The notes under the pieces are model-generated. The model did not search any database. It was given only the letters and a program-made list of their open reading frames with translations, and was not told the DNA's origin. This document shows positions 44,146 through 53,656 of a DNA stretch of 64,000 bases, piece after piece (position 1 is the first letter of the stretch; each line of letters starts with the position of its first letter). Origin of the DNA: Pseudomonadota bacterium. GTDB lineage: Bacteria > Pseudomonadota > Alphaproteobacteria > Rhizobiales > Pleomorphomonadaceae. Made by a program: the position numbers and the translations under genes. The stretch lies in NCBI GenBank assembly GCA_018262505.1, contig JAGSYV010000003.1, positions 43,721-107,720 of the forward strand. Reading direction: 5' to 3'.

Positions 44146-45050
44146 GCCGACACCTTGACGGCGAGAGCGATCTGCCCCGGAATAGGGATGGTGTAGGGAT
44201 CGGCGGCGATGTCGTCCGTCGGAGCCGTCAGATCAGCGCGTGTGACGGAGGTGCCATAAGCGGCACCCTCCAGCGCGTTCACCGGTACCTCTGCGCCGAT
44301 CGTCATGCGCGCCGTGCCGGCGGCAAGGATGCGCGCCACAGCCTCAAGCCTCACGGTCTCGGCGTCGGGACCGTTAGGCACCGTCACCTTGCCGGCGACG
44401 GCATAGATGATGCGAGTCGCCCGGAGGATGGAGACGCTGGTCGCTTCCGGCTTAACCGAGGTCGACGTGCACGCTGCCCGCACGACTGCCAGCTCCTCGT
44501 CCGTGGCGTCACGGCCATCTGGCCCGGCGACGACGATATCGACGTCGCCCTTGCGACCGTGCACGGATCGGCCGTTCACACTGCCGGTCAGCATCGTCGG
44601 CCACGCGGTCATCGCCTCATAAATGTAGCGGTCGGCCGAGCCAGCGGCCGGCCGTGTAAAGGCGAGTAGGTAGCGCTGCAACAGCCGATCGTCGCTCTCC
44701 ATCACGGCCGCCGTAGTGTTCGTGGCAGCGACGATGGTCAGCCGCTCGACGCCGATGCGAGCAACGACGTTGTCGAGGTCGTCGCCCTCGGCGAGAGGCG
44801 CCAATAGGGCCTTGATCACGTCGTTGACGCGCTGCCGGTCGAGCAGTCGCAGGTATGACCAGGCCTCCGCAGCGATGACGGTGGGATCGGTTTCCAAGCC
44901 ACCGACATTCCATTCTGGCAAAGTCGGATCTCTGGTACGGGCGGCCGACCATGCCTCTGCGAAGCGAGCGAGGAATTGAGATTGCAGGGTCTCGTAGTCG
45001 ACCACCTCGATGATTGTCGGAGGCGGTAGACGGGACAGGTCGATGGTCAT
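44142..45050 (-). CDS. Phage baseplate assembly protein J (P2 gpJ-like)
   Basis: 302 residues. LSRLPPPTIIEVVDYETLQS at the start, ERLTIVAATNTTAAVMESDD and RYLLAFTRPAAGSADRYIYE are standard gpJ blocks, followed by PDGRDATDEELAVVRAACTS. Forms the baseplate wedge with W and I. Order W-J-I as in P2. Confidence 0.95.
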   Translation of the reverse strand: MTIDLSRLPPPTIIEVVDYETLQSQFLARFAEAWSAARTRDPTLPEWNVGGLETDPTVIAAEAWSYLRLLDRQRVNDVIKALLAPLAEGDDLDNVVARIGVERLTIVAATNTTAAVMESDDRLLQRYLLAFTRPAAGSADRYIYEAMTAWPTMLTGSVNGRSVHGRKGDVDIVVAGPDGRDATDEELAVVRAACTSTSVKPEATSVSILRATRIIYAVAGKVTVPNGPDAETVRLEAVARILAAGTARMTIGAEVPVNALEGAAYGTSVTRADLTAPTDDIAADPYTIPIPGQIALAVKVSA

Positions 45051-45072
45051 GTCTGAGGAAACCCAGTGCCGA

Positions 45073-45447
45073 TCAGGAGTTTAGGAGCACACGCATGCTT
45101 GCGTCCTCTACGATCGAATAATCGCCGAGGTGTCCGCGCGGGAAATAGAGGCCGTAAAGGGTCAATTCGAGAGCCCCGTCGGCCGAGGCCGCTGAGACCG
45201 AAGCGCGATACGCACGAAAGCGAGGCTCCCACGCTTCGATTGCCTCGGCCGCTGCCGCGTAGATGCCGAGGATATTGGCCGCAGTCATCTTGGCGTCGAT
45301 GAAGTCGAAGATCTTCGAGCCGAAATCCCGGCGCATCACGCGTCTTCCGATCGGCGTCTCCAGCACCTTCCGGAGCGATTGCTCGGTATGTTGCCAGTCG
45401 GTGAGCGGCTTGCCGGTCGATGCATTGACGCCGGCAGAGTCAGCCAT
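45073..45447 (-). CDS. Baseplate wedge protein W (gp25-like)
   Basis: 124 residues. GPW/gp25 family: TDWQHTEQSLRKVLETPIGR, then RVMRRDFGSKIFDFID (the conserved EPR-like core is here MRRDFGS) and AIEAWEPRFRAYRASVS. Initiates sheath assembly on the baseplate. Confidence 0.93.
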   Translation of the reverse strand: MADSAGVNASTGKPLTDWQHTEQSLRKVLETPIGRRVMRRDFGSKIFDFIDAKMTAANILGIYAAAAEAIEAWEPRFRAYRASVSAASADGALELTLYGLYFPRGHLGDYSIVEDASMRVLLNS

Positions 45448-45643
45448 TGTCGTCCGCAGCCTTCGCCGTAGCCTTCCGTGACACCGTCGCGGCTACCTTC
45501 GCCGGGTCATCAACCGGCACAAGCACGTTGCCATAGGGCGGCAAGAGGTGTTTCGCAGCGACATCCGAAAGCTCTAGCTCTTCCGTGGTCGTGCGCCAGC
45601 GGCCGGCAACCTCGCAATCGAGGCGCACCTTGTATTTCGCCAT
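45440..45643 (-). CDS. Small phage protein of unknown function
   Basis: 67 residues, basic C-terminus (SRKATAKAADDNG), N-terminal AKYKVRLDCEVAGRWRTTTE. Overlaps gene W by eight bases. Such short ORFs occur between V and W in many rhizobial myophages. Function unknown. Confidence 0.65.
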   Translation of the reverse strand: MAKYKVRLDCEVAGRWRTTTEELELSDVAAKHLLPPYGNVLVPVDDPAKVAATVSRKATAKAADDNG

Positions 45644-45660
45644 GGTCTTGTCTCCTGAGG

Positions 45661-46212
45661 TCAGACGGGTGGGCCGGATGTGCCGGCGCCAGGCATCGTA
45701 TTTGTGTGTTCGTGGCCGCTGTCGACGTGTTTGCCGTTGTTGACGATGCTGCCCGTCGTCACGATGTCGCCATCGATCTCGACGTCGGCGATCATCCTGA
45801 TTCTCGTGGCGGCGATAGACACCAGGTCATCGCCAACCTCGATGCGGGTCGAGCCCTTGGTAATCACTGCCTCCGGCCCGTCGTGCGGCCGTGGGTTGGC
45901 GTCCGACGGCACGGCCATGTCGACGATCGCGTCGGTCAGGTCGCCATTGTCGGAACGGACCGTGACCTGTTGACCGACTGACGGCGGGATATGTGTTTTG
46001 ATATCGCCGGCCGCGACCTCGCCCCACGGTATCCAACCGGTCTTAAACGGCTCCTCGTCGTCGCCAGAAAGTTTGACACGCGCCTTGCCCGTTGTGTGAT
46101 CGACCTCAGTGACCACGCCCTTGCGGCTGCGGTTCCGGTCGCGGCGTTCGATCTCAGCCACACGGAAAGACAGTTCCACGAACTGGGCGACGATGCCCCT
46201 CTCGCGGCTCAT
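45661..46212 (-). CDS. Baseplate spike protein V (P2 gpV-like)
   Basis: 183 residues. OB-fold N-terminus (SRKGVVTEVDHTTGKARVKL), the GWIPWGEVAAGDIKTHIPPS block and a beta-helical spike. The end HVDSGHEHTNT has the H-x-H pair that binds iron in the spike tips of P2 and phi92. The spike punctures the outer membrane. Start overlaps the upstream gene by four bases. Confidence 0.93.
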   Translation of the reverse strand: MSRERGIVAQFVELSFRVAEIERRDRNRSRKGVVTEVDHTTGKARVKLSGDDEEPFKTGWIPWGEVAAGDIKTHIPPSVGQQVTVRSDNGDLTDAIVDMAVPSDANPRPHDGPEAVITKGSTRIEVGDDLVSIAATRIRMIADVEIDGDIVTTGSIVNNGKHVDSGHEHTNTMPGAGTSGPPV

Positions 46213-46937
46213 GTTGGCGAGACCTCACCGAACTCAGGCAGAACGCCGGGCATCGGATCGAGGAGAAGGGCAGATCCCTCGGCCGCTGACATCAGCATGT
46301 TGCGTCGGAGGGCGTACCAGTCGTCCGTCGGCGCCGGTGCCTCAATGAGCTGCCGCAACATTCGCGCCGTCGTCTCGCGGCCAGGCACAACGTCGACCAT
46401 CGACAACAAGTCGGCCCAGACGCCCGTTGCCGGCGCTCCAGATGGTGGTTCTTTCAGCGGCTCTACTATGATTTCCAGTTGCCGACCGGCAAACCGAACG
46501 CCGTCTGCTGCCGATGCGCCGCGTGTCGACTTGAGCTGAGGATCACCGCGCCACAGCCTCTTCCAGATAGCCGACCACGGATTTTCGTCATCGGCTAGCA
46601 CTATCAGGATTTGCCGTTCGATAGCGTCGAGAATGAGTTCCATCCCGGCGTCGGTCATCGGCAAGCCGTCAATATCCTCGCCTTTGTCGTCCTGTACTTT
46701 GGCGCTGACACCAATTTCGATGGTGATCGTGAGCCGATCTACCGGCCGCGCCGGGTCGATGTCTCGCGCGTTGCGGGCCTGATTGTCGGTATAGACCGAG
46801 ATGAACGGACAAACTGCCTCGGCGGCCTTTTTGTCGAAGGGGGTGTTCTCGCTATCCGCGACGGTGCCGCCGGCCAGGGTGTGGCCGCGCAGTGCCAGTA
46901 CGATCACGAGTCGGCTCGCGATGCGGACAACGCTCAT
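46209..46937 (-). CDS. Putative tail/head completion protein
   Basis: 242 residues from ATG 46937. An N-terminal hydrophobic stretch is short (SRLVIVLALRGHTLAGG), the middle reads RLTITIEIGVSAKVQDDKGE and the C-terminus has an Ala/Pro-rich region. It lies between the 126-residue completion protein and gpV; genes at this place in lambda-head/P2-tail hybrids encode tail terminator or completion proteins. The family is not certain. Confidence 0.6.
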   Translation of the reverse strand: MSVVRIASRLVIVLALRGHTLAGGTVADSENTPFDKKAAEAVCPFISVYTDNQARNARDIDPARPVDRLTITIEIGVSAKVQDDKGEDIDGLPMTDAGMELILDAIERQILIVLADDENPWSAIWKRLWRGDPQLKSTRGASAADGVRFAGRQLEIIVEPLKEPPSGAPATGVWADLLSMVDVVPGRETTARMLRQLIEAPAPTDDWYALRRNMLMSAAEGSALLLDPMPGVLPEFGEVSPT

Positions 46938-47314
46938 AGCTTGACGAGGCTCCAGACGAGGCGATCTCGCCCCTGACGATCGACGCGGTTGATCTCGAAG
47001 GTCGCATTGCGAGCCGTCAAGGTCAGGCGGTCCTTGGCTTTGGCGCTCAGAGCTTCCGGATAGGCTTTGAAGTCGACTTCCACGGAGGCTGGCCCGATGG
47101 CAAGCCTGGCCATCCACCCGTTCGTTCTGCCGCCGGCCAGCGACGCTTCATCGCCGGCCGAGAATACCGGATGAACGACGACATCGAAGGCTTGTCGTGC
47201 CGGGTCCGCTTCCCAGCGTTCGTCACCCATATTACCCGGCTTAACCTTCGCCTCCTCGCCGAACGTCTTGCGAGACTGTTCGGCGAGGTGAACGCGAGCG
47301 GCAGCAAGGTCCAC
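46934..47314 (-). CDS. Putative head-tail joining protein
   Basis: 126 residues. RVHLAEQSRKTFGEEAKVKP, then ARQAFDVVVHPVFSAGDEAS and NATFEINRVDRQGRDRLVWS. It follows the major capsid gene by two bases and overlaps the next gene by four. Size and position fit the lambda FII / Z-type head completion slot; the assignment is positional. Confidence 0.6.
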   Translation of the reverse strand: MDLAAARVHLAEQSRKTFGEEAKVKPGNMGDERWEADPARQAFDVVVHPVFSAGDEASLAGGRTNGWMARLAIGPASVEVDFKAYPEALSAKAKDRLTLTARNATFEINRVDRQGRDRLVWSLVKL

Positions 47315-47316
47315 TG

Positions 47317-48339
47317 TCAGGCCGCCTTGAGCTTCAGTCGGCGCAGTGTCGCGGGCTGGGTGCAGAGATGGATCGGGTTGGTCTGCACCTCGAAGAAGGC
47401 CGCCTTCTCGGTACGCTGGCTCTCTGCCTCGTTCATATAACGCGGCAGACCCGGCCTATTTACTGTATCCCAGTAGTCGGCCGGCGCGAAACGAGTGATG
47501 TAAAGTCCCGGCACACCCTTGAAGCACACACGTGCTTCGTCGTCGGCGATCAAGTTACCGCCGGCTGCGGCGCGGGCCTTGGAGCCTGTCTTGTGCCGTA
47601 CCCAAGTGACACCACCATAATTGACCACGTCCGGCAAAATGCCACGAAGCTCGAAGGCCGCGGCGGTGTTCAGATAGGTCTCGCGTACCTCCTTGAAGTC
47701 CACCAGATCACGGAAGAAACCGTTGCCACAGAAAGCAACAACGCTTTCGTAGCTCGGAGCGACGAGATCGTCCTCCATATCCGTGCGAAGCTCGTCGGCG
47801 AACAGACGAACCTTCGTCGCCTCATTGGAAAGATCAAGCTCAATCGGGGCTGGAACAGCCAAACCGAATTCGCCGTAGATATCGAGAATGGTATGGCCCT
47901 TGCCGGAAACGATCTTCCCGGAGATGACGCCGACCTTCATCCACTCATCGGTCAGGTCGAAGTCGCGATAATGCCGGCGCATCTTGCTGTCGACAAGGTC
48001 CTGCAGCTGCATCGCCTCCGTGGCCGAGCCACTGGCGCGCACATTCTGCACCTCCTCAGCCTTGACGCTTTCGTCTCGCTGAAGGTGCGTCGCATCGAAG
48101 GTCCGCATGCCACGCTTGTCGTGGTCGATCACTTCGCCGGGGCCGCCGCGCGGCGTCGGTTCGACCAGCGCCAAGGTAGCGCCTTCGCGCTCCACCTTGA
48201 TCGAAGTGGTGGTGATGCTGTCTTCTTCGAAGTCCAGCGTAGCGCCGATCTGACCGGGGATCGGCGGCGTTTCGTTGGCAAGCGTAGTCAGCGAGGTAAG
48301 TGTGAACTCGTCCTCGTTGAAGATGGACATATCCGCCAT
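47317..48339 (-). CDS. Major capsid protein (lambda gpE-like)
   Basis: 340 residues, the same length as lambda gpE. Family blocks: SIFNEDEFTLTSLTTLANET, HDKRGMRTFDATHLQRDESV, VSGKGHTILDIYGEFGL and the C-terminal RFAPADYWDTVNRPGLPRY. HK97-fold shell protein. It follows the decoration protein. Confidence 0.95.
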   Translation of the reverse strand: MADMSIFNEDEFTLTSLTTLANETPPIPGQIGATLDFEEDSITTTSIKVEREGATLALVEPTPRGGPGEVIDHDKRGMRTFDATHLQRDESVKAEEVQNVRASGSATEAMQLQDLVDSKMRRHYRDFDLTDEWMKVGVISGKIVSGKGHTILDIYGEFGLAVPAPIELDLSNEATKVRLFADELRTDMEDDLVAPSYESVVAFCGNGFFRDLVDFKEVRETYLNTAAAFELRGILPDVVNYGGVTWVRHKTGSKARAAAGGNLIADDEARVCFKGVPGLYITRFAPADYWDTVNRPGLPRYMNEAESQRTEKAAFFEVQTNPIHLCTQPATLRRLKLKAA

Positions 48340-48366
48340 TTCTGAAATCCTCTCTGAAGGGGCCAG

Positions 48367-48741
48367 TCAGCGGCCGATGATGCCGACAGCGGCGAGGGAA
48401 GCGAGAACGGCTGCTTTCTCGGCATCCGTATCGGTGGCGGCGTTGAAGGTCAGGCAGACTGTCTTCACCTCGGCGTCGCGCGTGATGCCTACGTCAACGA
48501 GGTCGGCGTCCACTGGAACGGTGACGTTGTTGAACGCAACAGCGATGGCCGTCTCGCTGCCGTCGGCGGCGGCCGGTGCGTGCGGCGTATATTTGCCGCT
48601 GGCCGTGATCTTCCCCAGCACGGTGCCTGACTTGATGCTGCCGGAGCCGGCAAGGAACTTGATATTGTCGCGCGAACGCGCGCCATTGGCCTCCGACAGG
48701 AGGAATTCAGCGTTGCGCCGGCCTTCGAGCACTTCGGGCAT
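48367..48741 (-). CDS. Head decoration protein (lambda gpD-like)
   Basis: 124 residues. Shows RRNAEFLLSEANGARSRDNI, SGSIKSGTVLGKITASGKY and the AIAVAFNNVTVPVDADLVDV block of the HDPD family. Trimers stabilise the expanded capsid. Lies between protease/scaffold and capsid genes, as in lambda. Confidence 0.93.
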   Translation of the reverse strand: MPEVLEGRRNAEFLLSEANGARSRDNIKFLAGSGSIKSGTVLGKITASGKYTPHAPAAADGSETAIAVAFNNVTVPVDADLVDVGITRDAEVKTVCLTFNAATDTDAEKAAVLASLAAVGIIGR

Positions 48742-48758
48742 GTTGGTGTTTCCTTGGA

Positions 48759-49103
48759 TTAGCGGTTGGCCTGGCGGCGCTTGGCGTAGATGGCCTTGGC
48801 GTCGAGCGCCTGAGGTGCCTGCGGCTTGCCACCCGGTCGAGCAAGGCCGGCACCGGCAGCCTGCCGCTCGTTTTCGTAGTCCTTCGCCGGATCGGAGGCG
48901 GGCTGAGTGACCGAGGCGGACTTCAGCGTCGCCAAAACGTCGTCGACGCTGAGCGCGGTGTTATAGGCGAGATGCTGGGCAAGAGGTTCGCGCCCCTTCG
49001 CTTCCTCGCTGGTGACGATCTTCTGGATGCGGTCGGTCGCCGCTTTGATGGCAGCACTGACGTCGTCGGCGGTAAATGTCCCCGCCGCGGGCTTGTTGGT
49101 CAT
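48759..49103 (-). CDS. Nested scaffolding protein (lambda Nu3-like), in-frame start
   Basis: 114 residues, in frame with the 3' end of the protease gene. The internal ATG 49103 has a near-perfect AGGAG six bases upstream, stronger than the parent start. It begins TNKPAAGTFTADDVSAAIKA and is a charged helical domain. Lambda makes its scaffold Nu3 from the C gene in this way. Positional and RBS evidence only. Confidence 0.65.
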   Translation of the reverse strand: MTNKPAAGTFTADDVSAAIKAATDRIQKIVTSEEAKGREPLAQHLAYNTALSVDDVLATLKSASVTQPASDPAKDYENERQAAGAGLARPGGKPQAPQALDAKAIYAKRRQANR

Positions 49104-49778
49104 GGTCTGCTCCTGCATAGGGGGCTGTTCCGGCTCACAACGAGCCATCGCCTTCGATCTGGCCGCCTTCAGCGACCAGTGATTGGTGGCTGCCAGCGCG
49201 ACGAGACGTTCCGGCGCATGCGCATAAAGCCGGTAGTCGTATGCCGTGGCCTCGATGGCGGCGGAGTTGTCGTTGGCTGTGGCAAAGCCGCGTGTCACCG
49301 CATCCTCTGCCGAGATCCACGTCTCGGCCTTCATGTCGACCTTCAGCGCGTCGAGCGCTTCGCCTGTCGTCTCCGCGTAGATGGCGGCAATGCTGTCGCG
49401 ATAGGCATCCAGCGCCTTGATGGTCTTGGCGATGTCGTCGACGGTGCCATAGGCCATCCCCGAAGGGTCGTGGATCATCATGAGCGAGCCGGACCGCATG
49501 ATCCGCTCGTCTCCGGCCATGGCTATCACCGAGGCGCTCGACGCAGCGATGCCATCGACAACCACCGTTACTTTGCCCTTGTGAGCCGAGAGCGCGTTGA
49601 AAATGGCGATGCCGTCGGCGATGTAGCCGCCACCGGAATTGAGGCGCACGGTCACATCAGTGTCGCGGCCGAGTTCGGCCAGGGCGTCGACCACGTCACG
49701 ATCGATGAACCCTTGTTCCCACATGTTGTCGCCGACGAAACCGTACAAGACGATTTCGCCGTTCACGAGAACGGTCAT
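48759..49778 (-). CDS. ClpP/S49-like head maturation protease (lambda C-like)
   Basis: 339 residues from ATG 49778. ClpP fold with catalytic Ser80 (GIAASSASVIAMAG) and His103 (MMIHDPSGMA); the oxyanion loop RLNSGGGYIADG is present. The C-terminal third is the scaffold domain, also expressed from an internal start. The protease removes the scaffold and trims the prohead. Confidence 0.93.
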   Translation of the reverse strand: MTVLVNGEIVLYGFVGDNMWEQGFIDRDVVDALAELGRDTDVTVRLNSGGGYIADGIAIFNALSAHKGKVTVVVDGIAASSASVIAMAGDERIMRSGSLMMIHDPSGMAYGTVDDIAKTIKALDAYRDSIAAIYAETTGEALDALKVDMKAETWISAEDAVTRGFATANDNSAAIEATAYDYRLYAHAPERLVALAATNHWSLKAARSKAMARCEPEQPPMQEQTMTNKPAAGTFTADDVSAAIKAATDRIQKIVTSEEAKGREPLAQHLAYNTALSVDDVLATLKSASVTQPASDPAKDYENERQAAGAGLARPGGKPQAPQALDAKAIYAKRRQANR

Positions 49779-49791
49779 GGTGGTGTTTCCT

Positions 49792-50058
49792 TCAGGCGAA
49801 GCGGATGGATTTGGCAAACCGCGAGCGTCGACCCCGCTTGCGTTCGCAGGCCGCCTTAAGCGTTGAAAGGCGATCTTCGAAAGCGTCGAGACTGATCGCC
49901 GAATACTTCACCGTCTCGCGTGTCAGCGGCGACTGAATGGTAAGCTCTTCGACTTCCTGCCCGGCGAGGCGCTTGAGATACACGCCGTAAAGCGCGGCGT
50001 AGAGGGCACAAGGATCGTCCTGGTCGACGTCGACACCAGCAATGTTTACGGTCGTCAT
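49792..50058 (-). CDS. gpW-like head-tail connector/small head protein
   Basis: 88 residues. VDQDDPCALYAALYGVYLKR and a basic C-terminus (KAACERKRGRRSRFAKS) resemble the small gpW-like proteins encoded between portal and terminase/protease in lambdoid heads. Overlaps the portal gene by four bases. Confidence 0.75.
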   Translation of the reverse strand: MTTVNIAGVDVDQDDPCALYAALYGVYLKRLAGQEVEELTIQSPLTRETVKYSAISLDAFEDRLSTLKAACERKRGRRSRFAKSIRFA

Positions 50059-51737
50059 GCCGATGCACCTACTTTCTTGGACGATGTCGCCGTGTCGCTC
50101 GAAGGTGCCTTCGCCTCCCGGTCGTAGGGCGAGCGCATGCCGGCATCCACATACCGCTGATGCTCGGCAAGCCTTTCGGCGAACACCTCGTTTTCATCGA
50201 GACCGATATCGGCGCATTCGCGGGCGAGGCTTCCCGTGCCGTTGGCGATGCGCTCTGACGACGCGTTGGCCGATTTCTGATCGTCGGCCGAAGGTTTGGC
50301 CGGTCCCTGCCAGGTTGCCCAGCAGGCGCGATCCCGATTGGCCTGAAAGGCACGAAGTCCCCCCTTGAAGGGTATGCGACCGGACGCGATCATCTCTTCG
50401 AGCCAATGCTCATAGGGCAGCTGATAATGCGGTGCCGCGATCCGCTCGCGCCGACGAAGCACTACCGGCCAGAGCGAAGACGTCTCCATGCGGGTCGAGG
50501 CGTAGGTGGCGTCGGAATAATCCAGCGTGTAGCCGCCGTAGGTGATGCCGATCGCCCGAGCCGTATCCCGCGACAATGCTTTATGGAAAGGCAGGTAGTC
50601 GCTTCCCGGCACGCCAGCCGACTTGATGGATAGATCCTCACCGGGGGCGAGGTGCGATACGGTGGGATCACTCGATACCGTAATCTGGCTTTCGTTTGCG
50701 CGATCGAGCTGCGCTGAGAAGTAATTGGCAAAGTCCTCGGCGATGTCATCTGCGCCGGAGCCAGCGACATCTTTCATCACCTGCAACGCCTCGAAAGCCT
50801 CGGCGGAGGGCTGCTTCGAGGTCAGAATGACGGAAACAATCGTCTGGAGAAAAGCCATCTGTGCCGTGGCGTCGTCGAGGTTCTCCGCCATCAGGTATTT
50901 TCTTATACCTGGGACAAGTGGCGACAGGCCGCGCACGTCTTCAGCATCGCTGGGGTCGAAGGCATGCAAGACGAGGGAACGCCCCGCGGCGTCGCGAGCC
51001 GCGAAATCGCGGGTCGTGGTGATGCCATCCCGCTTTTCTTTGAAGCGATAGTATGTTGGCCGGCCATTCTCGTCGTGGAGAACGCCTTGGTACAGGCCGA
51101 CAAGGTCATTGGTATCTTGGACAAGACGATGCGGTGGAACCATCAGCATCTTATTGCCGGTGCGGACGCCATAACGCTGGCGAAGTGCCGGCCCCATGTA
51201 GCTGACGATACCGGTAGATTCTCCGTAGGCTAGCCAATATCGAAGTCCGATGTCGCCCATTTGCGGCACCGTCAGCTTGCCGCGAAAGTCGCACTCAGCC
51301 GGGTTCCATGCGTGCATTTTCCAAGCACGCTTGACGAGAGCGATCCAGTCCGCCCGCTCCTTGTCGTTATAGCCGAGCCCGGTGAAATCAGGCTGTGGGT
51401 TGAGCGTTAGCTCGACGCCGACCGTGTCTGCGAGGATCTGGTCGACGGCACCTTTTAGCCGGCCAGAATTCTGGATCAGATCCATAGCGAGCGCGCCGGC
51501 ACGCGACCAGACGCGCCGTATCTCGTCGCGGTGCTCCCGCAATGAGGCCGGCCGGGAGGCAATGACTCCGCTGCGTGTATCGCGCAGATAGGCTGTGGCG
51601 CGCGTACGATCCATGGTTGCCGGGTTAGAAGTCGCTGGGGTGGCTACCCCTCCTTTGCCAAACAGAGAGGCGACGCCGCGCGCGAGGCGGGAGAGGCGTT
51701 CGCCTTTTCCAACTCCGTTCATTTGCGGTTCCGCCAT
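50055..51737 (-). CDS. Portal protein (lambda gpB-like)
   Basis: 560 residues. RRVWSRAGALAMDLIQNSGR, LKGAVDQILADTVGVELTLN, GIVSYMGPALRQRYGVRTGN and the crown-side VLRRRERIAAPHYQLPYEHW identify the lambda family. The dodecameric portal is the channel for DNA and the tail docking site. Starts inside the terminase 3' end (19-base overlap). Confidence 0.95.
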   Translation of the reverse strand: MAEPQMNGVGKGERLSRLARGVASLFGKGGVATPATSNPATMDRTRATAYLRDTRSGVIASRPASLREHRDEIRRVWSRAGALAMDLIQNSGRLKGAVDQILADTVGVELTLNPQPDFTGLGYNDKERADWIALVKRAWKMHAWNPAECDFRGKLTVPQMGDIGLRYWLAYGESTGIVSYMGPALRQRYGVRTGNKMLMVPPHRLVQDTNDLVGLYQGVLHDENGRPTYYRFKEKRDGITTTRDFAARDAAGRSLVLHAFDPSDAEDVRGLSPLVPGIRKYLMAENLDDATAQMAFLQTIVSVILTSKQPSAEAFEALQVMKDVAGSGADDIAEDFANYFSAQLDRANESQITVSSDPTVSHLAPGEDLSIKSAGVPGSDYLPFHKALSRDTARAIGITYGGYTLDYSDATYASTRMETSSLWPVVLRRRERIAAPHYQLPYEHWLEEMIASGRIPFKGGLRAFQANRDRACWATWQGPAKPSADDQKSANASSERIANGTGSLARECADIGLDENEVFAERLAEHQRYVDAGMRSPYDREAKAPSSDTATSSKKVGASA

Positions 51738-53656
51738 CTGTTGACCTTCGGTTCCGGTTGCTTCGGCGCGGCTTTCGCCGAGCTATGTCGCCCGAATAGC
51801 CCGTCCTCGAGGTCGAGTTGCGCCTCGGGCAGCGGTGTTTCTCGTTCTGCTTCGAGCCTGTCCCAAATGGCCTCAGGCAAGCTGCGCACACCCCATAGGA
51901 TCGCGGCCGCTTCGGCTTGGTTCATGGTGTCGAGCATTTCGTTGCGGATCGTCTGGTCCGGCACCCATTCGTACTTCTCGGCACCGGATCTGGTTTTCAC
52001 CTTGATCCGCCGTTCCGACGTCAACTGCCGGAAGTATTCGTCCTCGAACCCGGCCGGAAAATCGACAAAGCCACGCTGCAGAGGGTCCGTCTTCGCCAGG
52101 TTGCGATAGAGCGCCATTTTCAGGACGCTGACATTGACGTTGTAAAAGCGGCTCGAATACCTGAGCAGCTTGCCGGTTTTCGCGTTCCGCTCCTTCTTGA
52201 CGCGGGCCGTCAACGGCGCCACGTCCGTATTGAGGCCGCGCACCATGACCACGCGCTGCGCCGAATGCCGCCGCGCCCATTCCCAAACGTCCTCGGTCCA
52301 CGCGTTTCCGTCGATCGCCAGCTTGTCGAGGCCGATCCGATTTCCGGCCGAGTTCAGCCAGGTTTCCTTCAGCAGCGCGTCGAGCCTATCCTGACAATCG
52401 CGCTCGCTGATGTGGCCGGGGATCACCCCATAATCGACAGGAGCGCGACGATAGTCGCGGCCGAAGGCCACGGCCTGCCACTCGACGCGATCTTTCTGGC
52501 AGTCGACGCCGATGGCGACCACAAAGTAGCCAGCCGGGATGCGTCCACGTGATCGTGGCGATTGCGCCGCCCGATCGCGAAGGCCCTCCCACGGCGGCGC
52601 TTCGCCATTGGTCACGAATGCCCGGCCGACGGTGTCGTTGAGGAATACCCGCTCCCGCTCGGGATCACCCTTGGCCGCAAGCCATTCTCGGGCGATACGC
52701 TCCCAACTCTGCAGGATCGAATAGGCAGACCAGAGATAGAAGGATCGATGGTAGCGCTTGGCGGCCGGGTTTTTGGCCCGCCATTCGACCTTGTCGACCA
52801 TCTCAGCGCGATGATGCTCTTCGATTATCGAACCGCATTCGATGCACGTGAAATGCGCGTCTTCCGGATGGTCTTCGTCGAGCCCCGCCAACATGTTTTC
52901 CCATTCGAGCACCTGCATGTGCCCGCAATGGGGGCAGGGGACGAACGGGAATTCCTGGCTACCTTCCTCGAAATTTCGGGTGATCCGACAGCCGGGCATG
53001 ACCAGCGGCGTCGAGATTTTCAGGATCTTGGCGAATTCCTTGCCGCGCGACCGACTGTCGGCCTGCGTCTCTGGATCGCCGGCGTTGTTCATCTCCCACT
53101 TCGACAGGTCGTCCTGGACCTGACGTTTCATCGTCACCTGCGAAAGGTTCGATGGGGAGTTGGCACCACTGATCTGGATAGCGCCACGCCCGTCGCGTCG
53201 TTCCTTGTAGAGAACGCTGTCGGAGCCGTCGCGATTAGTCAGAGGGAAGGCCGACCTCAGGTCGGGCGTCGTCTTCAGCAGCGGAACCAGTTTCATCCGG
53301 CTCCACTTCTTGGCGTTGCTCTCCGTTGGGTGGACGTAGAAGAAATAGCACGGGTCCATGTCCATGGTCCCGAGCGTGAAGATTACGGCGATCACCGTGC
53401 CGCCAAGCTGAGCGCTTTTCGCCAGCGTCACAATGCGACAGGGATCTTCCGGCGAAAGGGCGCGCAGCACCTCGTCGAAGTAACGGAAGGCACGGCGGTT
53501 GTAAGGCCCCGGAACGTCGCTTTCATTGTCCTGGAACGTGATGTTGTCGACGGCCCAGTCGACATAGTTGACGGCCGGCGGCGGGCGGAGCGCATCGGCG
53601 ATCACCACCAGCATGATACGCTTGGCGTTGGCCGTCTCGATGGTGATGTGCTTCAC
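51719..53656 (-). CDS. Terminase large subunit (lambda gpA-like)
   Basis: 645 residues. ATPase: TLAKSAQLGGTVIAVIFTLG (Walker A-like), then VTMKRQVQDDLSKW and NFEEGSQEFPFVPCPHCGHM with two CxxC pairs (CPHCG, CIECG). The nuclease domain begins at VVAIGVDCQKDRVEWQAVAF with acidic metal ligands. gpA enzymes cut at cos sites, so packaging is probably cos-type. Overlaps terS and portal. Confidence 0.96.
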   Translation of the reverse strand: MKHITIETANAKRIMLVVIADALRPPPAVNYVDWAVDNITFQDNESDVPGPYNRRAFRYFDEVLRALSPEDPCRIVTLAKSAQLGGTVIAVIFTLGTMDMDPCYFFYVHPTESNAKKWSRMKLVPLLKTTPDLRSAFPLTNRDGSDSVLYKERRDGRGAIQISGANSPSNLSQVTMKRQVQDDLSKWEMNNAGDPETQADSRSRGKEFAKILKISTPLVMPGCRITRNFEEGSQEFPFVPCPHCGHMQVLEWENMLAGLDEDHPEDAHFTCIECGSIIEEHHRAEMVDKVEWRAKNPAAKRYHRSFYLWSAYSILQSWERIAREWLAAKGDPERERVFLNDTVGRAFVTNGEAPPWEGLRDRAAQSPRSRGRIPAGYFVVAIGVDCQKDRVEWQAVAFGRDYRRAPVDYGVIPGHISERDCQDRLDALLKETWLNSAGNRIGLDKLAIDGNAWTEDVWEWARRHSAQRVVMVRGLNTDVAPLTARVKKERNAKTGKLLRYSSRFYNVNVSVLKMALYRNLAKTDPLQRGFVDFPAGFEDEYFRQLTSERRIKVKTRSGAEKYEWVPDQTIRNEMLDTMNQAEAAAILWGVRSLPEAIWDRLEAERETPLPEAQLDLEDGLFGRHSSAKAAPKQPEPKVNRWRNRK

